From Bacteroidia bacterium (GTDB lineage Bacteria; Bacteroidota; Bacteroidia; M30B66), in NCBI GenBank assembly GCA_018401705.1, contig JAGYKL010000002.1, positions 181,229 through 245,228 on the forward strand: a stretch of DNA of 64,000 nt. The letters run 5' to 3'. The translations under genes were made by a program, and so were the position numbers. Shown one piece after another: positions 55,601-64,000 of the stretch. Every line of letters begins with the position of its first letter. Position 1 is the first letter of the stretch. Under the pieces are notes generated by a model. It searched no databases. It was not told where the DNA came from and saw nothing but the letters and a program-made list of their open reading frames with translations.

Positions 55601-55907
55601 AATCACAACCTGTTATGCTGGTTCCTTCGAAAGTGTAAATACCAGATTCGGTATAATCAACTTCGTTCCAAGTGTAAGAATCGCATGCTGTAACAGTTTC
55701 TTCCAGCGAAATGATATCGTTGATTGTCAAATCGAGAGTTGCAACAGAATCGCAGCCGGCGGCATTTGTAGTTTCAAAGGTATAAACTCCACTTTCTGTA
55801 TACACCGTTCCATTCCAGCTATACTCAACACATGCACCCACAACTTGATTTGAACTTGTGCTATTGTTAATAGTTAAGTCAATGGTTAACGTAGAATCGC
55901 AACCCAC
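52677..55907 (-). CDS. C-terminal part of the giant repetitive T9SS adhesin-like protein
   Basis: The open frame shown starts at an internal Met, but the same frame continues upstream to about 56005 as further repeat sequence, so this is not an independent gene start. It encodes about 11 copies of a roughly 49-residue Cys-containing repeat (ACDSYTWN, YTESGVYTFETT, AGCDSVVTLNLTIN). Next come 23 full and one partial copy of a 15-residue EF-loop repeat, an Ig-like segment (GLTYQWYDC), and a T9SS type A sorting domain (MNPNPASDYVQLGG, FKSGIYIVNVIG). It is most likely the end of the protein that begins at 60605. Joined, the gene would span 52677-60605, about 2640 codons. Role: a calcium-binding surface adhesin is the best guess. 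Confidence 0.75.
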   Translation of the reverse strand: MGCDSTLTIDLTINNSTSSNQVVGACVEYSWNGTVYTESGVYTFETTNAAGCDSVATLDLTINDIISLEETVTACDSYTWNEVDYTESGIYTFEGTSITGCDSIVTLNLTVNFSNTSEETVTACDSYVWNENTYTESGTYIFETTNTAGCDSVVTLNLTINTSSESLLTETACDSYSINGETFTETGIYTQVFTNAVGCDSTLTLDLTINNSTSSNQVVGACVEYSWNGTVYAESGVYTFETTNAAGCDSVATLDLTISDIINISETVSACETYFWNGIDYTESGVYTFETISVTNCDSIVTLNLTINQSDSGEETVTACDSYTWNGTVYSESGTYTFETTTVAGCDSVVTLNLTLNSSSSNSITETACGSFSLNGETYTESGIYTQLFTNAAGCDSTLTLDLTINSTINVSIEQIACDSFVWNDETFTESGVYTQSYTTIAGCDSIVTLNLTVNLSSTETLVVGSCTDFILNGETYTESGTYTQSFTNAAGCDSTLTLVLTISETISTTVDAVGFMSYTANDEVYTESGSYVQEFTSVSGCDSIVTYNIIITDVAGDTNGDGQITEPEIAGDVNGDGEITAPEVAGDTSGNGVIDGNEIAGDTNGDGQIDEPEISGDVNGDGQIDEPEIAGDSNGNGVIDGDEIAGDVNGDGEITEPEIAGDVNGDGEITEPEIAGDVNGDGEITDPEIAGDVNGDGEITEPEIAGDVNGDGEITEPEIAGDVNGDGQITDPEIAGDVNGDGEITDPEIAGDVNGDGEITEPEIAGDVNGDGEITDPEIAGDVNGDGEITDPEIAGDVNGDGEITDPEVAGDVNGDGEITDPEIAGDVNGDGEITDPEIAGDVNGDGEITDPEIAGDVNGDGQITDPEIAGDVNGDGEITAPEIEGDINGDGQITDPEIEGDTNGDGVLDCTDLFLTGSGIDITISINGSTLTSNAAGGLTYQWYDCVTQIAFEGETQQSFTATENGFYQVVITDIQFGCSDTSNCINVNNVSIANTSTSVITMNPNPASDYVQLGGLTQGDVLRIHDSAGRLVFTQIIGNKQLVIHTNEFKSGIYIVNVIGKNRIHTEKLSITH
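53170..54240 (-). repeat. 45-bp coding repeats: tandem EF-type calcium loops
   Basis: I count 23 full and one partial copy of a 15-residue unit of the type GDVNGDGEITDPEIA. Each holds a 12-residue loop with Asp1, Asn3, Asp5, Gly6, Ile8 and Glu12, the canonical EF-hand ligand pattern. Three units (GNGVIDG variants) are more divergent and sit toward the N-terminal side. Confidence 0.9.
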
Positions 55908-56004
55908 TGCATTAGTAAAGCTTTGCGTGTAAATTCCTGTTTCAGTAAAGGTTTCGCCGTTAATTGAATATGAATCGCAAGCTGTTTCCGTTACTGTTCC
56001 GGTG

Positions 56005-56955
56005 AAGGTGATGGATGCAAATCTGGCGTAGCGATTGAATCCACAACCTGCACTACATTGATTAATTACAGTGCCATTTACGTTTCGGTGAAGGTTTCAC
56101 CGTTGATTGAATAAGAGTCACCAAGCTGTTTCAGTCACCGTTCCGATTGGATGAAAAGAGGCGATCGGACCAAATCGGCGGCGTTGGGCATCAACCTGCT
56201 GCATTGGTGAAATTCTGGTGCCGATTCTGTTTCAGTGGGGGTTTGCCACGGTTAGTTGATCATGAATATGACTGTTTTCTGTCGCCAGTTTCGGTGGATG
56301 AAGAATGATGGTTCAAATCCGAAAACGTTAGCGTTGAGTCACAACCGGCAGCATTCGCAGAGTCCCGATGTAAACTCGATTTCGGTGAAGGATTTCGCCG
56401 TTGATGATTATGAATCATAAACTGTTTCGATTACGTTTCCGGTGGTTGAAAGAAATTGATGATTTGTCAGCAATAAGTGTTGAGTCACAACCGGCAGCAT
56501 TCGTCAAATTCTGAGTCAAACTCCTGTTTCAGTGAGGGTTTGTATTGTTGATATGATCCTTACAGTTTCAGTCACCAATTCTAGGTGAATGAGTTATGAC
56601 CAGTTCTGGAAATCAACAAGTGATTGAGTCAACAAAGCGGCATTGATCAAATTGATCTTCTCCGTTTCAGGTGAGTTTCATAGTGATGGAATCTGAAGAT
56701 CTGAAGCTGTTTCATTACTGTTCAGGTGGATGAAAAATTGATGGTTAAATAACGTTAGCATTGAATCTAACCTCCTGCATTGAGTCAAATTCTGAGTGTA
56801 TTCCCGTTTCAGTGAAGGTTCTGTTGATGAATACCAGTCCAGCCTTGTTTTCAGTCACCAGTTTGATGGATGAGTTATTGATGTAAATCGAAGCATAGCG
56901 GAGCCAAAGTCTAACCAGCAACGCATTGGTCATTCTGATGTCTACCTCCCGTTCA
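56005..56955 (-). other. Degraded copies of the 147-bp repeat (probable assembly error zone)
   Basis: About 950 bp, equal to roughly six and a half repeat units, in which the 147-bp repeat is still recognisable (TTTCGGTGAAGGTTTC, GTTGAGTCACAACCGGCAGC) but carries frequent indels and substitutions in every unit. Intact, near-identical repeats border it on both sides. Such dense random errors confined to a repeat look like uncorrected long-read sequence rather than evolution. Confidence 0.8.
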
Positions 56956-59900
56956 GTGAAGGTTTCGCCGTTGATTGAATATGAGTCGCAAGCTGTTTCA
57001 GTCACCGTTTCGGTGGATGAGTTATTGATGGTTAAATCCAACATAAGTGTTGAGTCACAACCTGCAGCATTGGTCAAATTCTGAGTGTACACTCCCGTTT
57101 CGGTGAAGGTTTCGCCGTTGATGGAGTATGAATCGCAAGCTGTTTCAGTTACCGTTCCGGTGGTTGAAGAATTGATGGTTAAATCAAGCGTCAGCGTTGA
57201 GTCACAACCGGCAGCGTTGGTCAAATTCTGAGAGTAAACTCCCGTTTCGGTGAAGGTCTCACCATTGATGGAATATGAGTCGCAAGCTGTTTCAGTCACC
57301 GTTTCGGTGGATGAAGAATTGATGGTTAAATCAAGCGTTAGCGTTGAGTCACAACCGGCAGCGTTGGTCAAATTCTGAGTGTAAATTCCCGTTTCGGTGA
57401 AGGTTTCGCCGTTGATGGAGTATGAATCGCAAGCTGTTTCAGTCACCGTTTCGGTGGATGAGTTATTGATGGTTAAATCCAACGTAAGCGTTGAGTCACA
57501 ACCGGCAGCATTCGTCAAATTCTGAGTGTAAACTCCCGTTTCGGTGAAGGTTTCGCCGTTGATGGAGTATGAATCGCAAGCTGTTTCAGTTACCGTTTCG
57601 GTGGTTGAAGAATTGATGGTTAAATCCAACGTAAGTGTTGAGTCACAACCGGCAGCATTCGTCAAATTCTGAGTGTAAACTCCTGTTTCGGTGAAGGTTT
57701 CGCCGTTGATGGAGTATGAATCACATGCAGTTTCAGTCACCGTTTCGGTGGATGAGTTATTGATGGTTAAATCCAACGTAAGTGTTGAGTCACAACCGGC
57801 AGCATTCGTCAAATTCTGAGTGTACACTCCCGTTTCGGTGAAGGTTTCGCCATTGATGGAATATGAATCGCAAGCTGTTTCCGTTACTGTTCCGGTGGAT
57901 GAAGAATTGATGGTTAAATCAAGCGTTAGCGTTGAATCACAACCTGCTGCATTGGTCAAATTCTGAGTGTAAATTCCCGTTTCGGTGAAGGTTTCACCAT
58001 TGATGGAATATGAGTCACATGCTGTTTCAGTCACCGTTTCGGTGGATGAGTTATTGATGGTTAAATCAAGCGTAAGCGTTGAGTCACAACCAGCAGCATT
58101 GGTCAAATTCTGAGTGTACACTCCCGTTTCGGTGAAGGTTTCGCCATTGATGGAGTATGAATCACATGCAGTTTCAGTCACCGTTTCGGTGGATGAGTTA
58201 TTGATGGTTAAATCAAGCGTTAGCGTTGAATCACAGCCTGCTGCATTGGTCAAATTCTGAGTATAAATTCCTGTTTCGGTGAAGGTTTCGCCATTGATGG
58301 AGTATGAATCACATGCAGTTTCGGTCAATGTTCCTGTTGTTGCAGAACCAACTGAAACAACAACCGCTTGTCTAGGGAAAGACGCACATGTTCCATTAAA
58401 TGCCTCTACATAATAAGTGGTAGTAGCGTTGTTTACAGGAGTAGTATAGCTGTTTGAAGTAGAAACCACACTTCCTCCGATAGAAGAAGTATACCATCTA
58501 ACGCTTCCTGTGCTTGGACTAGCTGTGATTGTTGCTGTGCCGGCAGCGCATAAATTAGCTCCATTTGTTGCAGTAATTGTAGGTGCCGCATTTACTGTTA
58601 CAGAAGTTGTCTGGTTAACAGAACATCCAGGAGCTCCAATTTGAACAGAATAAGTTCCGGCGCCATTACTTTGTAAATCAGATACAGTAGGGTTTTGAAG
58701 AGCAGAACTAAATGAATTAGGACCTGTCCATGCAAATGTAAAAGGACCATCACCACCTGTGGTGGTAACACCAAGCTCTAGGGTGCTTCCGGCACAAACA
58801 GGGCCATTACTAGATGTACTAAAGCTATATACGGTAACAGTTCCAGGACTGCTATTTACCTGTCCGCAAGAACCATTTGTTAGAACAGCTCTAAAAAGAG
58901 TTGTCTGAGTTATTCCACTAAAGGAATATGATGTTGAGGTATTTGAGATATCGCTCCAAACAACACCAAGGTCATTAGACCTTTGCCACTTTACTATAGT
59001 TCCGGTTTGCCCTGTAAGTGTGAGTGTTCCTGAATTAGTTCCACCACAAAATGATGCACTACTAACAGATCCTCCTTGCGGTGCACCTCCCGCAACAACA
59101 GTTACCGTAGCACTAGGAGAAAAGATTGGTGAGCCGCAACTTCCATTTTGGATACGAGCTCTGAAATAGTAAGTGCCTGTTGAGGCTAGTATGTAGTTAA
59201 TTGTGGTTGAGGTTTGGCTAATTGTTGTTGGGGTAGAAAAGCCTGAATCATCGTCAACTTGCCAATCTAGAACAGAGCCCTCGTTACCAAACAGTGAAAG
59301 TGTTGCAGAACCTCCTGCACATACTTGAGAAGTTTGCGCGATAACATTACCTGGGGCTGCAGTTGCAACAGAAACTAATGTTGAAGAAGTTGAAAGGTTG
59401 TTACATGTTGGACTTGAAGTGTTTACAATTGCTCTATAGTAGCGAGTTTCTGTAATGTTGGTAAGATTTAGAGTTGCACTAGGGTTTCCTAAAGACACTC
59501 CAGCAGTGAGAAAATTGTTTACAGAATACTCCCAACGAACCACGGTTCCAGAAAAGCTAGGTAAGGATAATGTTGCTGAACCTCCTGGGCAAACAGAAAT
59601 TCCACCTCCAGAAATAGAAGTTGTAGGAGCTCCATTAATACCAACTGTTTTGGTAAAAACTACTGTCGAATTAACAATATCGTTCGGCATTCCGCCATAT
59701 TCAATGATTGATTTAATGGATTGTCCATTGGGGTAATCATTCCATAAGCCATTCGAGAAAGCATGTCCATAATCTTCCTGCCCTACAGTTCCTGCTGAGG
59801 AGTAGTCGTTAGGTTCACTAGCACTCCAATTCTGATAAACTCCTGCAATTGGACTTCCTAGGTTACCTAACGAGGCATTCCCGGTTCTCATCTGAGTTCC

Positions 59901-60605
59901 TGTTTCGGGACCAGTAACCCAATGAAACTTACCTTCAGCCGCGGTTTGATTAGCGTATTTTGTAAATCCTACAGCAGAGTTAACTACCCCGGCATTATCT
60001 GAACATCCTATCCATGAATTGGCATTGATAAAGTTTGAAACAAAGGTGTTTTCAGCAGCAGAAGTAAAAGTTGCCAAATATCCCTGGTAGCCATAATAGG
60101 AAGAACTCGCTGCCGAGTTTCTAGCATTGGTCCATGAAGAATTCCCTGAGCTTAGTGTATAAAAATGGTCATTAAGAGGATTATAATAAACAGAACCAAA
60201 GTTGAAAGAAATTTGTCTTTGCTCAGGAAAACATACAGCTGAAGTAGTTCTTAATGTAACCCTTCTTAGAAACTCTTGCCACACAGTTGGCGAGGCTGTT
60301 CCATTAAATTGGATTGCGCGGGTTGCAGTGCTGAAACCACTAGTTGTGATTCCTGAAGGTAAACTTCCATTGTATGCAAGTACATCGCCAGTGGTATAGC
60401 TACCAGTGATGGTTACTGTAAATCCAGAAATGTTACCATTTGCGGTAATAGAAATTTCAGGATCTACAACAGTAGCGATATTGTTGCCAATACTGTATGC
60501 ACTTGAGCCCCCTGTTATTACAACTTGAGTAGCGGTTTGTGCATTTAAGCCCAAAGTCCCGGCTAAGGCAAGAAGTAAATAAATCAATCGTAAACAATTT
60601 TTCAT
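56745..60605 (-). CDS. N-terminal part of the giant repetitive T9SS adhesin-like protein (C-type lectin domain)
   Basis: The protein starts at the ATG at 60603-60605 with a signal peptide (LIYLLLALAGTLGLNAQ). An opening domain (about 22-135) precedes a C-type lectin-like domain (about 145-310: YYNPLNDHFYTLSSG, YQGYLATFTSAAENTFVSNF, WIGCSDNAG, YQNWSASEPNDY, CTLD-type ending). Several Ig-like modules for Bacteroidota adhesins follow to about residue 760, then ten 49-residue repeats with paired cysteines. The reading frame fails at about 56955, where the degraded repeat zone begins; the last 70 residues down to 56745 are frameshift product. The natural protein almost certainly continues into the 52677-55907 part, which carries the sorting domain. 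Likely role: carbohydrate or surface adhesion. Confidence 0.8.
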   Translation of the reverse strand: MKNCLRLIYLLLALAGTLGLNAQTATQVVITGGSSAYSIGNNIATVVDPEISITANGNISGFTVTITGSYTTGDVLAYNGSLPSGITTSGFSTATRAIQFNGTASPTVWQEFLRRVTLRTTSAVCFPEQRQISFNFGSVYYNPLNDHFYTLSSGNSSWTNARNSAASSSYYGYQGYLATFTSAAENTFVSNFINANSWIGCSDNAGVVNSAVGFTKYANQTAAEGKFHWVTGPETGTQMRTGNASLGNLGSPIAGVYQNWSASEPNDYSSAGTVGQEDYGHAFSNGLWNDYPNGQSIKSIIEYGGMPNDIVNSTVVFTKTVGINGAPTTSISGGGISVCPGGSATLSLPSFSGTVVRWEYSVNNFLTAGVSLGNPSATLNLTNITETRYYRAIVNTSSPTCNNLSTSSTLVSVATAAPGNVIAQTSQVCAGGSATLSLFGNEGSVLDWQVDDDSGFSTPTTISQTSTTINYILASTGTYYFRARIQNGSCGSPIFSPSATVTVVAGGAPQGGSVSSASFCGGTNSGTLTLTGQTGTIVKWQRSNDLGVVWSDISNTSTSYSFSGITQTTLFRAVLTNGSCGQVNSSPGTVTVYSFSTSSNGPVCAGSTLELGVTTTGGDGPFTFAWTGPNSFSSALQNPTVSDLQSNGAGTYSVQIGAPGCSVNQTTSVTVNAAPTITATNGANLCAAGTATITASPSTGSVRWYTSSIGGSVVSTSNSYTTPVNNATTTYYVEAFNGTCASFPRQAVVVSVGSATTGTLTETACDSYSINGETFTETGIYTQNLTNAAGCDSTLTLDLTINNSSTETVTETACDSYSINGETFTETGVYTQNLTNAAGCDSTLTLDLTINNSSTETVTETACDSYSINGETFTETGIYTQNLTNAAGCDSTLTLDLTINSSSTGTVTETACDSYSINGETFTETGVYTQNLTNAAGCDSTLTLDLTINNSSTETVTETACDSYSINGETFTETGVYTQNLTNAAGCDSTLTLDLTINSSTTETVTETACDSYSINGETFTETGVYTQNLTNAAGCDSTLTLDLTINNSSTETVTETACDSYSINGETFTETGIYTQNLTNAAGCDSTLTLDLTINSSSTETVTETACDSYSINGETFTETGVYSQNLTNAAGCDSTLTLDLTINSSTTGTVTETACDSYSINGETFTETGVYTQNLTNAAGCDSTLMLDLTINNSSTETVTETACDSYSINGETFTEREVDIRMTNALLVRLWLRYASIYINNSSIKLVTENKAGLVFINRTFTETGIHSEFDSMQEVRFNANVI
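56955..58330 (-). repeat. Tandem 147-bp coding repeats (49-residue units)
   Basis: Nine to ten near-identical units of 147 bp (for example, the CCCGTTTCGGTGAAGG segment recurs at exactly 147-bp distance). Each encodes TETACDSYSINGETF, TETG(I/V)YTQNLTNAAG and CDSTLTLDLTIN. Units differ mostly in synonymous sites and in a short linker (STETV/STGTV). Confidence 0.92.
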
Positions 60606-60945
60606 AATTTGTAATAAGATTTTGCGTTTTATTAAATCTATTTTTCAGCTTTAAAATTAGATTCAAGCCTATGGCGAATAATTAATGCCTTACGTAGTTC
60701 TTAACAAATTAGGTGTTAATACTCAAATGCATTCAGATTAAGCTCCTAACCATCATAAAACCCAGGCAAAATGCTGTCTTTGAGACACTTAAGTATTTGG
60801 GTTTTTGGTTCTGTCCCATGGCATGTCCACGGTGTTTCTAAGATTCTTTTTGGTTTAACCAATGAAAGGACTCTCATTCATGCATATAATGAATTTGGAA
60901 ATAGACAGTTTAACTACCTTAGCCATCCCAAAATCATCACATTTT
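60606..60945. other. Divergent intergenic region, adhesin gene / epimerase gene
   Basis: 340 bp, AT-rich. On the minus strand TAATTTTA and TAGATTTA are weak -7-like boxes within 70 bases of the adhesin ATG. A frame upstream of the epimerase start (from 60862) exists, but its 28 codons have no homology to the family. No RNA gene or other clear signal was seen. Confidence 0.5.
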
Positions 60946-61911
60946 ATGCAATCGTCTAATCACTATGTATTAGTTATTGGAGCTTCAGGTCAAATTGGGA
61001 CTGAGCTTGTAACGCGCTTATCAGAAATACATGGCAGTTCAAATGTTATTTCAACAGACTTAAGAAAACCGGAATCATCTTCTGACAATCCTTTTGAAGA
61101 GCTGGATGTATTGGATAAACAAAGACTTTCTGATATATTCAGGAAATATCGGGTCAAGGAAGTTTATCTTCTGGCGGCGATGTTATCCGCCACAGGCGAA
61201 AAAAACCCAATGAAAGCATGGGATTTAAATATGAATGGGCTTTTTAACTTGCTTGAAGCAGCTAGAGAAGGTCAATTTCAAAAGCTTTTCTGGCCAAGCT
61301 CAATTGCTGTTTTTGGTCCATCAACTCCTAAATTAAACACTCCGCAAGAAACAGTAACAGAACCAAGCACTGTTTACGGTATTTCAAAACTTGCAGGAGA
61401 ACGTTGGTGTGAATATTACCATCAAAAATACAATGTTGATGTTCGTTCAATCAGATACCCCGGCTTAATAGGCTGGAAATCATCACCCGGAGGGGGAACA
61501 ACAGATTATGCTGTACATATTTTTCATGAAGCTTTAGAAAAAGGAGAATACACCAGCTTCTTATCTGAAAACACATATCTACCAATGATGTATATGCCCG
61601 ATGGTATTGAAGCGACTACCCGAATTATGCAGGCAGATACTGCTTCAATAAAGATAAGATCGTCTTATAACCTATCTGGCATGAGCTTTTCCCCTAAAGA
61701 AATTGCCTCTGAAGTGAAGAAGTACCTCCCCGACTTTTCAATGAAATATGCACCTGATTTTAGACAAGCCATTGCTGATTCTTGGCCTTCGAGCATCGAC
61801 GATTCAGCTGCGCAAAAAGATTGGGGCTGGAAACCTCAATATGACTTAGCTAAGATGACTGAAGATATGCTTCTAAATCTCAAAAAACTAAGGAACGAAG
61901 CCGTTTCCTAA
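60946..61911 (+). CDS. NAD-dependent epimerase/dehydratase family protein, probably L-threonine 3-dehydrogenase
   Basis: A 321-residue short-chain (extended SDR) enzyme. The chosen ATG at 60946 places the Rossmann motif GASGQIG at about residues 11-17, as normal for the family. The catalytic residues are Ser in WPSSIAVFGPS and Tyr144/Lys148 in TVYGISKLAGE. The blocks YPGLIGWKSSPGGGTTDYAV and YLPMMYMPDGIEATTRIM are characteristic of the SDR-type threonine 3-dehydrogenase, which oxidises L-threonine to 2-amino-3-ketobutyrate with NAD+. Its usual partner, glycine C-acetyltransferase, is not in the window. It lies 76 bases upstream of cysS and may share transcription with it. Confidence 0.85.
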   Translation: MQSSNHYVLVIGASGQIGTELVTRLSEIHGSSNVISTDLRKPESSSDNPFEELDVLDKQRLSDIFRKYRVKEVYLLAAMLSATGEKNPMKAWDLNMNGLFNLLEAAREGQFQKLFWPSSIAVFGPSTPKLNTPQETVTEPSTVYGISKLAGERWCEYYHQKYNVDVRSIRYPGLIGWKSSPGGGTTDYAVHIFHEALEKGEYTSFLSENTYLPMMYMPDGIEATTRIMQADTASIKIRSSYNLSGMSFSPKEIASEVKKYLPDFSMKYAPDFRQAIADSWPSSIDDSAAQKDWGWKPQYDLAKMTEDMLLNLKKLRNEAVS

Positions 61912-61987
61912 ATTAATTAAAGCATTTCTTATTCCGTTTGTGGAAACCAAAAAGCCAAGGTAAATTCGCAGCTCTCAAATACCAACT

Positions 61988-63499
61988 ATGGCTGAGCAAG
62001 AATTTATCATTTACAATACCCTTTCAAGAAGCAAAGAAGTTTTTAAACCCATAAACCCGCCACATGTTGGCTTGTACGTTTGTGGGCCAACGGTATATGG
62101 TGAAGCTCACCTCGGTCATGCCCGACCATATGTAACTTTTGATGTACTTTACAGATACCTTAGTCACCTCGGTTACAAAGTACGCTATGTTCGCAACATT
62201 ACCGACGTAGGGCACTTAGAAAATGATGCTGATGAAGGAGAAGATAAAATTGCTAAGAAGGCTCGTTTAGAGCAACTTGAGCCAATGGAAGTTGTTGAAC
62301 TATACACAGGCAGCTTTCATGAGTCAATGAGGATGCTCAATAATAATCCTCCCGGCATTGAACCCAGAGCATCAGGGCATATTCCCGAACAAATTGAAAT
62401 GATTCAAAGAATCATCGATAATGGCTATGCATATGAGTCAAATGGCTCGGTTTATTTCGATGTTATTAGCTACAGCAAGGATAATGATTACGGAAAACTA
62501 AGCGGAAGAATTATTGAAGATTTAATTGCCGGTGCCGGTAATGAGCGCAGGGAGTTAGAGGGGCAAGAAGAAAAACGTAATCCCGCCGATTTTGCACTTT
62601 GGAAGAAAGCTGATACCTATCATATTATGCGCTGGAAATCGCCTTGGAGTGATGGTTTCCCGGGTTGGCATATTGAATGTTCAGCCATGAGCAGCAAATA
62701 CCTTGGAGAAACATTCGACATTCACGGAGGTGGAATGGATTTGGTTTTTCCTCACCATGAGAGTGAAATCGCTCAATCTAAAGGCAGTTGCGGTAAAGCT
62801 CCGGTGAAATACTGGATGCATAACAACATGATTACCATCAATGGAAGAAAGATGGGTAAATCTTTGGGCAATTTCATTACTCTAAGAGAGTTCTTTACTG
62901 GTAGCAGCTCCCTGCTTGAACAAGCTTACAGCCCAATGACAATTCGCTTTTTCATTTTACAGGCACATTATAGAAGCACCTTGGATTTCTCTAATGAAGC
63001 TTTACGCGCTGCCGAAAAAGCATTTAAGAAAATAATCAACGGACTTAGAGCTTTAAGGACAATTGAGAAAACCGCAAGCTCTGCAGAAATTAGTGTCGAG
63101 TTGTGCAATCGTATTGATGAGGCTTGCAAAATGGCATATGATGGTATGAATGACGATATGAATACCGCCGTTTCACTTGCCGCTTTATTTGACCTTCTAA
63201 AAATTATTAATTCAGTAAAAGGTGGTCAAATACAACTTGATACAATTGCTGAAGATAAATGGGAACTGCTTCGAAATACCTATGAATTGTTCGTCGTAGA
63301 TATTCTTGGTCTTAAAGAAGAACCCGGCAAAACAGGAGATTTGATGAATAACTTAATGGAGGTTATTCTCAATGATTACAATGAAGCGAAAGCCAGAAAA
63401 GATTATTCAACGGTTGACCGCATCAGGGCACAGGTAAAAAAAGAAGGCATTATCATTAAAGATTCAAAAACAGGAATCAGCTGGGATTATGAAGAATAA
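61988..63499 (+). CDS. cysS: Cysteinyl-tRNA synthetase
   Basis: A 503-residue class I aminoacyl-tRNA synthetase that charges tRNA-Cys. It shows [21 protein letters not shown] with the HIGH-type HLGH at residues 41-44 and a zinc Cys in the same segment. WHIECSAMS and [18 protein letters not shown] supply further zinc ligands, and the KMSKS equivalent KMGKS is at 288-292. The DALR-type helical domain follows (about 330-500). The length is normal for Bacteroidota. Its last 11 bases overlap the following lipoprotein gene. Confidence 0.98.
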   Translation: MAEQEFIIYNTLSRSKEVFKPINPPHVGLYVCGPTVYGEAHLGHARPYVTFDVLYRYLSHLGYKVRYVRNITDVGHLENDADEGEDKIAKKARLEQLEPMEVVELYTGSFHESMRMLNNNPPGIEPRASGHIPEQIEMIQRIIDNGYAYESNGSVYFDVISYSKDNDYGKLSGRIIEDLIAGAGNERRELEGQEEKRNPADFALWKKADTYHIMRWKSPWSDGFPGWHIECSAMSSKYLGETFDIHGGGMDLVFPHHESEIAQSKGSCGKAPVKYWMHNNMITINGRKMGKSLGNFITLREFFTGSSSLLEQAYSPMTIRFFILQAHYRSTLDFSNEALRAAEKAFKKIINGLRALRTIEKTASSAEISVELCNRIDEACKMAYDGMNDDMNTAVSLAALFDLLKIINSVKGGQIQLDTIAEDKWELLRNTYELFVVDILGLKEEPGKTGDLMNNLMEVILNDYNEAKARKDYSTVDRIRAQVKKEGIIIKDSKTGISWDYEE

Positions 63500-64000
63500 A
63501 CTGCTATTACTATGTCTCAGCTCTTTGCTGTTTTTAATTGCTTGTGGCCCTTCGGGCGAAGGAGATACGAGTCAAAACGTAAAACCTTCAACACCCAAAC
63601 CTAAACTAGTAAATCCCGACAGACCTTCCTTTAATGCAGATACTGCCTATAAAATAACTGACGTTCAGGTTGCTTTCGGACCAAGAGTTCCCAATACAGA
63701 GGCTCATCGTGAATGCGCTGCTTTCCTTATTGGAAAGCTAAAGGAATATGGTGCTGAAGTTATTGAACAAAGAACGAAAGTTACTGCTCACACGGGAGAG
63801 GTGCTTGATATTGTTAATATCATTGGCCGCATCCAACCTGAACTTACAAAACGTATTATGCTTTGCGCTCATTGGGACACAAGGCCACAATCAGACCAGG
63901 ACGAGTACAACCCTAAAGCCAGGTTTGACGGGGCTGTTGATGGCGCCGCTTCTGCTGGAATTCTATTAGAAATTGCCCGGCAGATTCAATCAAAACCAGC
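63489..64000 (+). CDS. M28-family / glutaminyl-peptide cyclotransferase-like lipoprotein (cut by window edge)
   Basis: The first 170 codons of a lipoprotein, starting at the ATG at 63489 that overlaps the cysS stop region. The signal ends in FLIACGPS (lipidated Cys about 19). The body shows [33 protein letters not shown] with the zinc His-x-Asp, and [19 protein letters not shown] carrying the next Asp ligand. This is the M28 peptidase fold in the form found in bacterial glutaminyl cyclases, which make N-terminal pyroglutamate on exported proteins. The remaining metal ligands lie beyond the window, so peptidase versus cyclase activity cannot be settled. Confidence 0.85.
   Translation, partial: MKNKLLLLCLSSLLFLIACGPSGEGDTSQNVKPSTPKPKLVNPDRPSFNADTAYKITDVQVAFGPRVPNTEAHRECAAFLIGKLKEYGAEVIEQRTKVTAHTGEVLDIVNIIGRIQPELTKRIMLCAHWDTRPQSDQDEYNPKARFDGAVDGAASAGILLEIARQIQSKP

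Noticed and set aside
55908..56950. True pseudogenisation of the adhesin repeats
   Set aside because: Errors are dense in this segment and absent from adjoining near-identical units, which fits an unpolished assembly better.
53170..58330. CRISPR array
   Set aside because: The regular 45-bp and 147-bp repeats are in-frame coding repeats with no unique spacers and no cas genes nearby.
62024..62215. Short minus-strand frame inside cysS
   Set aside because: It is antisense to a highly conserved synthetase core with no supporting signals.

Overview
The window looks like a chromosomal segment of a Bacteroidota bacterium, probably a Flavobacteriales-type marine or freshwater lineage. The evidence is type IX secretion (T9SS) C-terminal sorting domains on several secreted proteins, TAnnTTTG promoter boxes, the near absence of Shine-Dalgarno sequences, Bacteroidota-typical families (DUF4292, DUF2911) and two-component systems with a beta-propeller sensor/LytTR or a TPR sensor/LuxR. 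I recognised no tRNA, rRNA, CRISPR array, transposase or integrase.

Layout. 1-5.7 kb (all minus): an envelope/housekeeping run read from right to left as flippase, dut, sugar-nucleotidyltransferase, TPR lipoprotein, DUF4292 lipoprotein and the start of a coiled-coil secreted protein (EnvC/M23-like). The TPR and DUF4292 genes are broken by clustered frameshifts that look like sequencing errors. 5.9-17 kb: rseP, a GNAT acetyltransferase, DUF2911, a coupled serine hydrolase/penicillin acylase/CtlX-like run, a T9SS-exported lysyl oxidase with both cofactor-forming residues present, a DUF3089 lipoprotein and a small exported protein.

17.4-35 kb: a 17.5-kb block lying between a displaced 435-bp 3' fragment of an enoyl-CoA hydratase gene and the intact gene. 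It holds a T9SS Ig-like protein, a propeller histidine kinase plus LytTR regulator, and a three-gene operon (outer-membrane barrel of 565 aa, giant exported protein of 2257 aa, FnIII-like protein of 693 aa). Three promoters in the block carry 9-bp direct repeats (ACCACTTAT type) spaced 20-21 bp, the classic LytTR-site geometry, about 48-57 bp before each start codon. This defines a self-contained regulon.

36.8-52.5 kb: after trhO comes a second, paralogous cassette on the opposite strand (barrel 565 aa, giant 2166 aa, FnIII-like 633 aa, T9SS protein). It faces a different two-component system (TPR kinase plus LuxR-type regulator) and has its own shared 17-bp motif. The two cassettes are the best candidate for a previously undescribed system: a dedicated outer-membrane/giant-surface-protein assembly under its own signal transduction. 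I could not assign a function to it.

52.7-60.6 kb: a very large repetitive T9SS adhesin-like gene with a C-type lectin domain, 147-bp repeats and a 15-residue EF-loop array. It is interrupted by about 950 bp of badly degraded repeat sequence that most likely reflects assembly error. 60.9-64 kb: a threonine-dehydrogenase-like epimerase, cysS, and the start of an M28/glutaminyl-cyclase-like lipoprotein.
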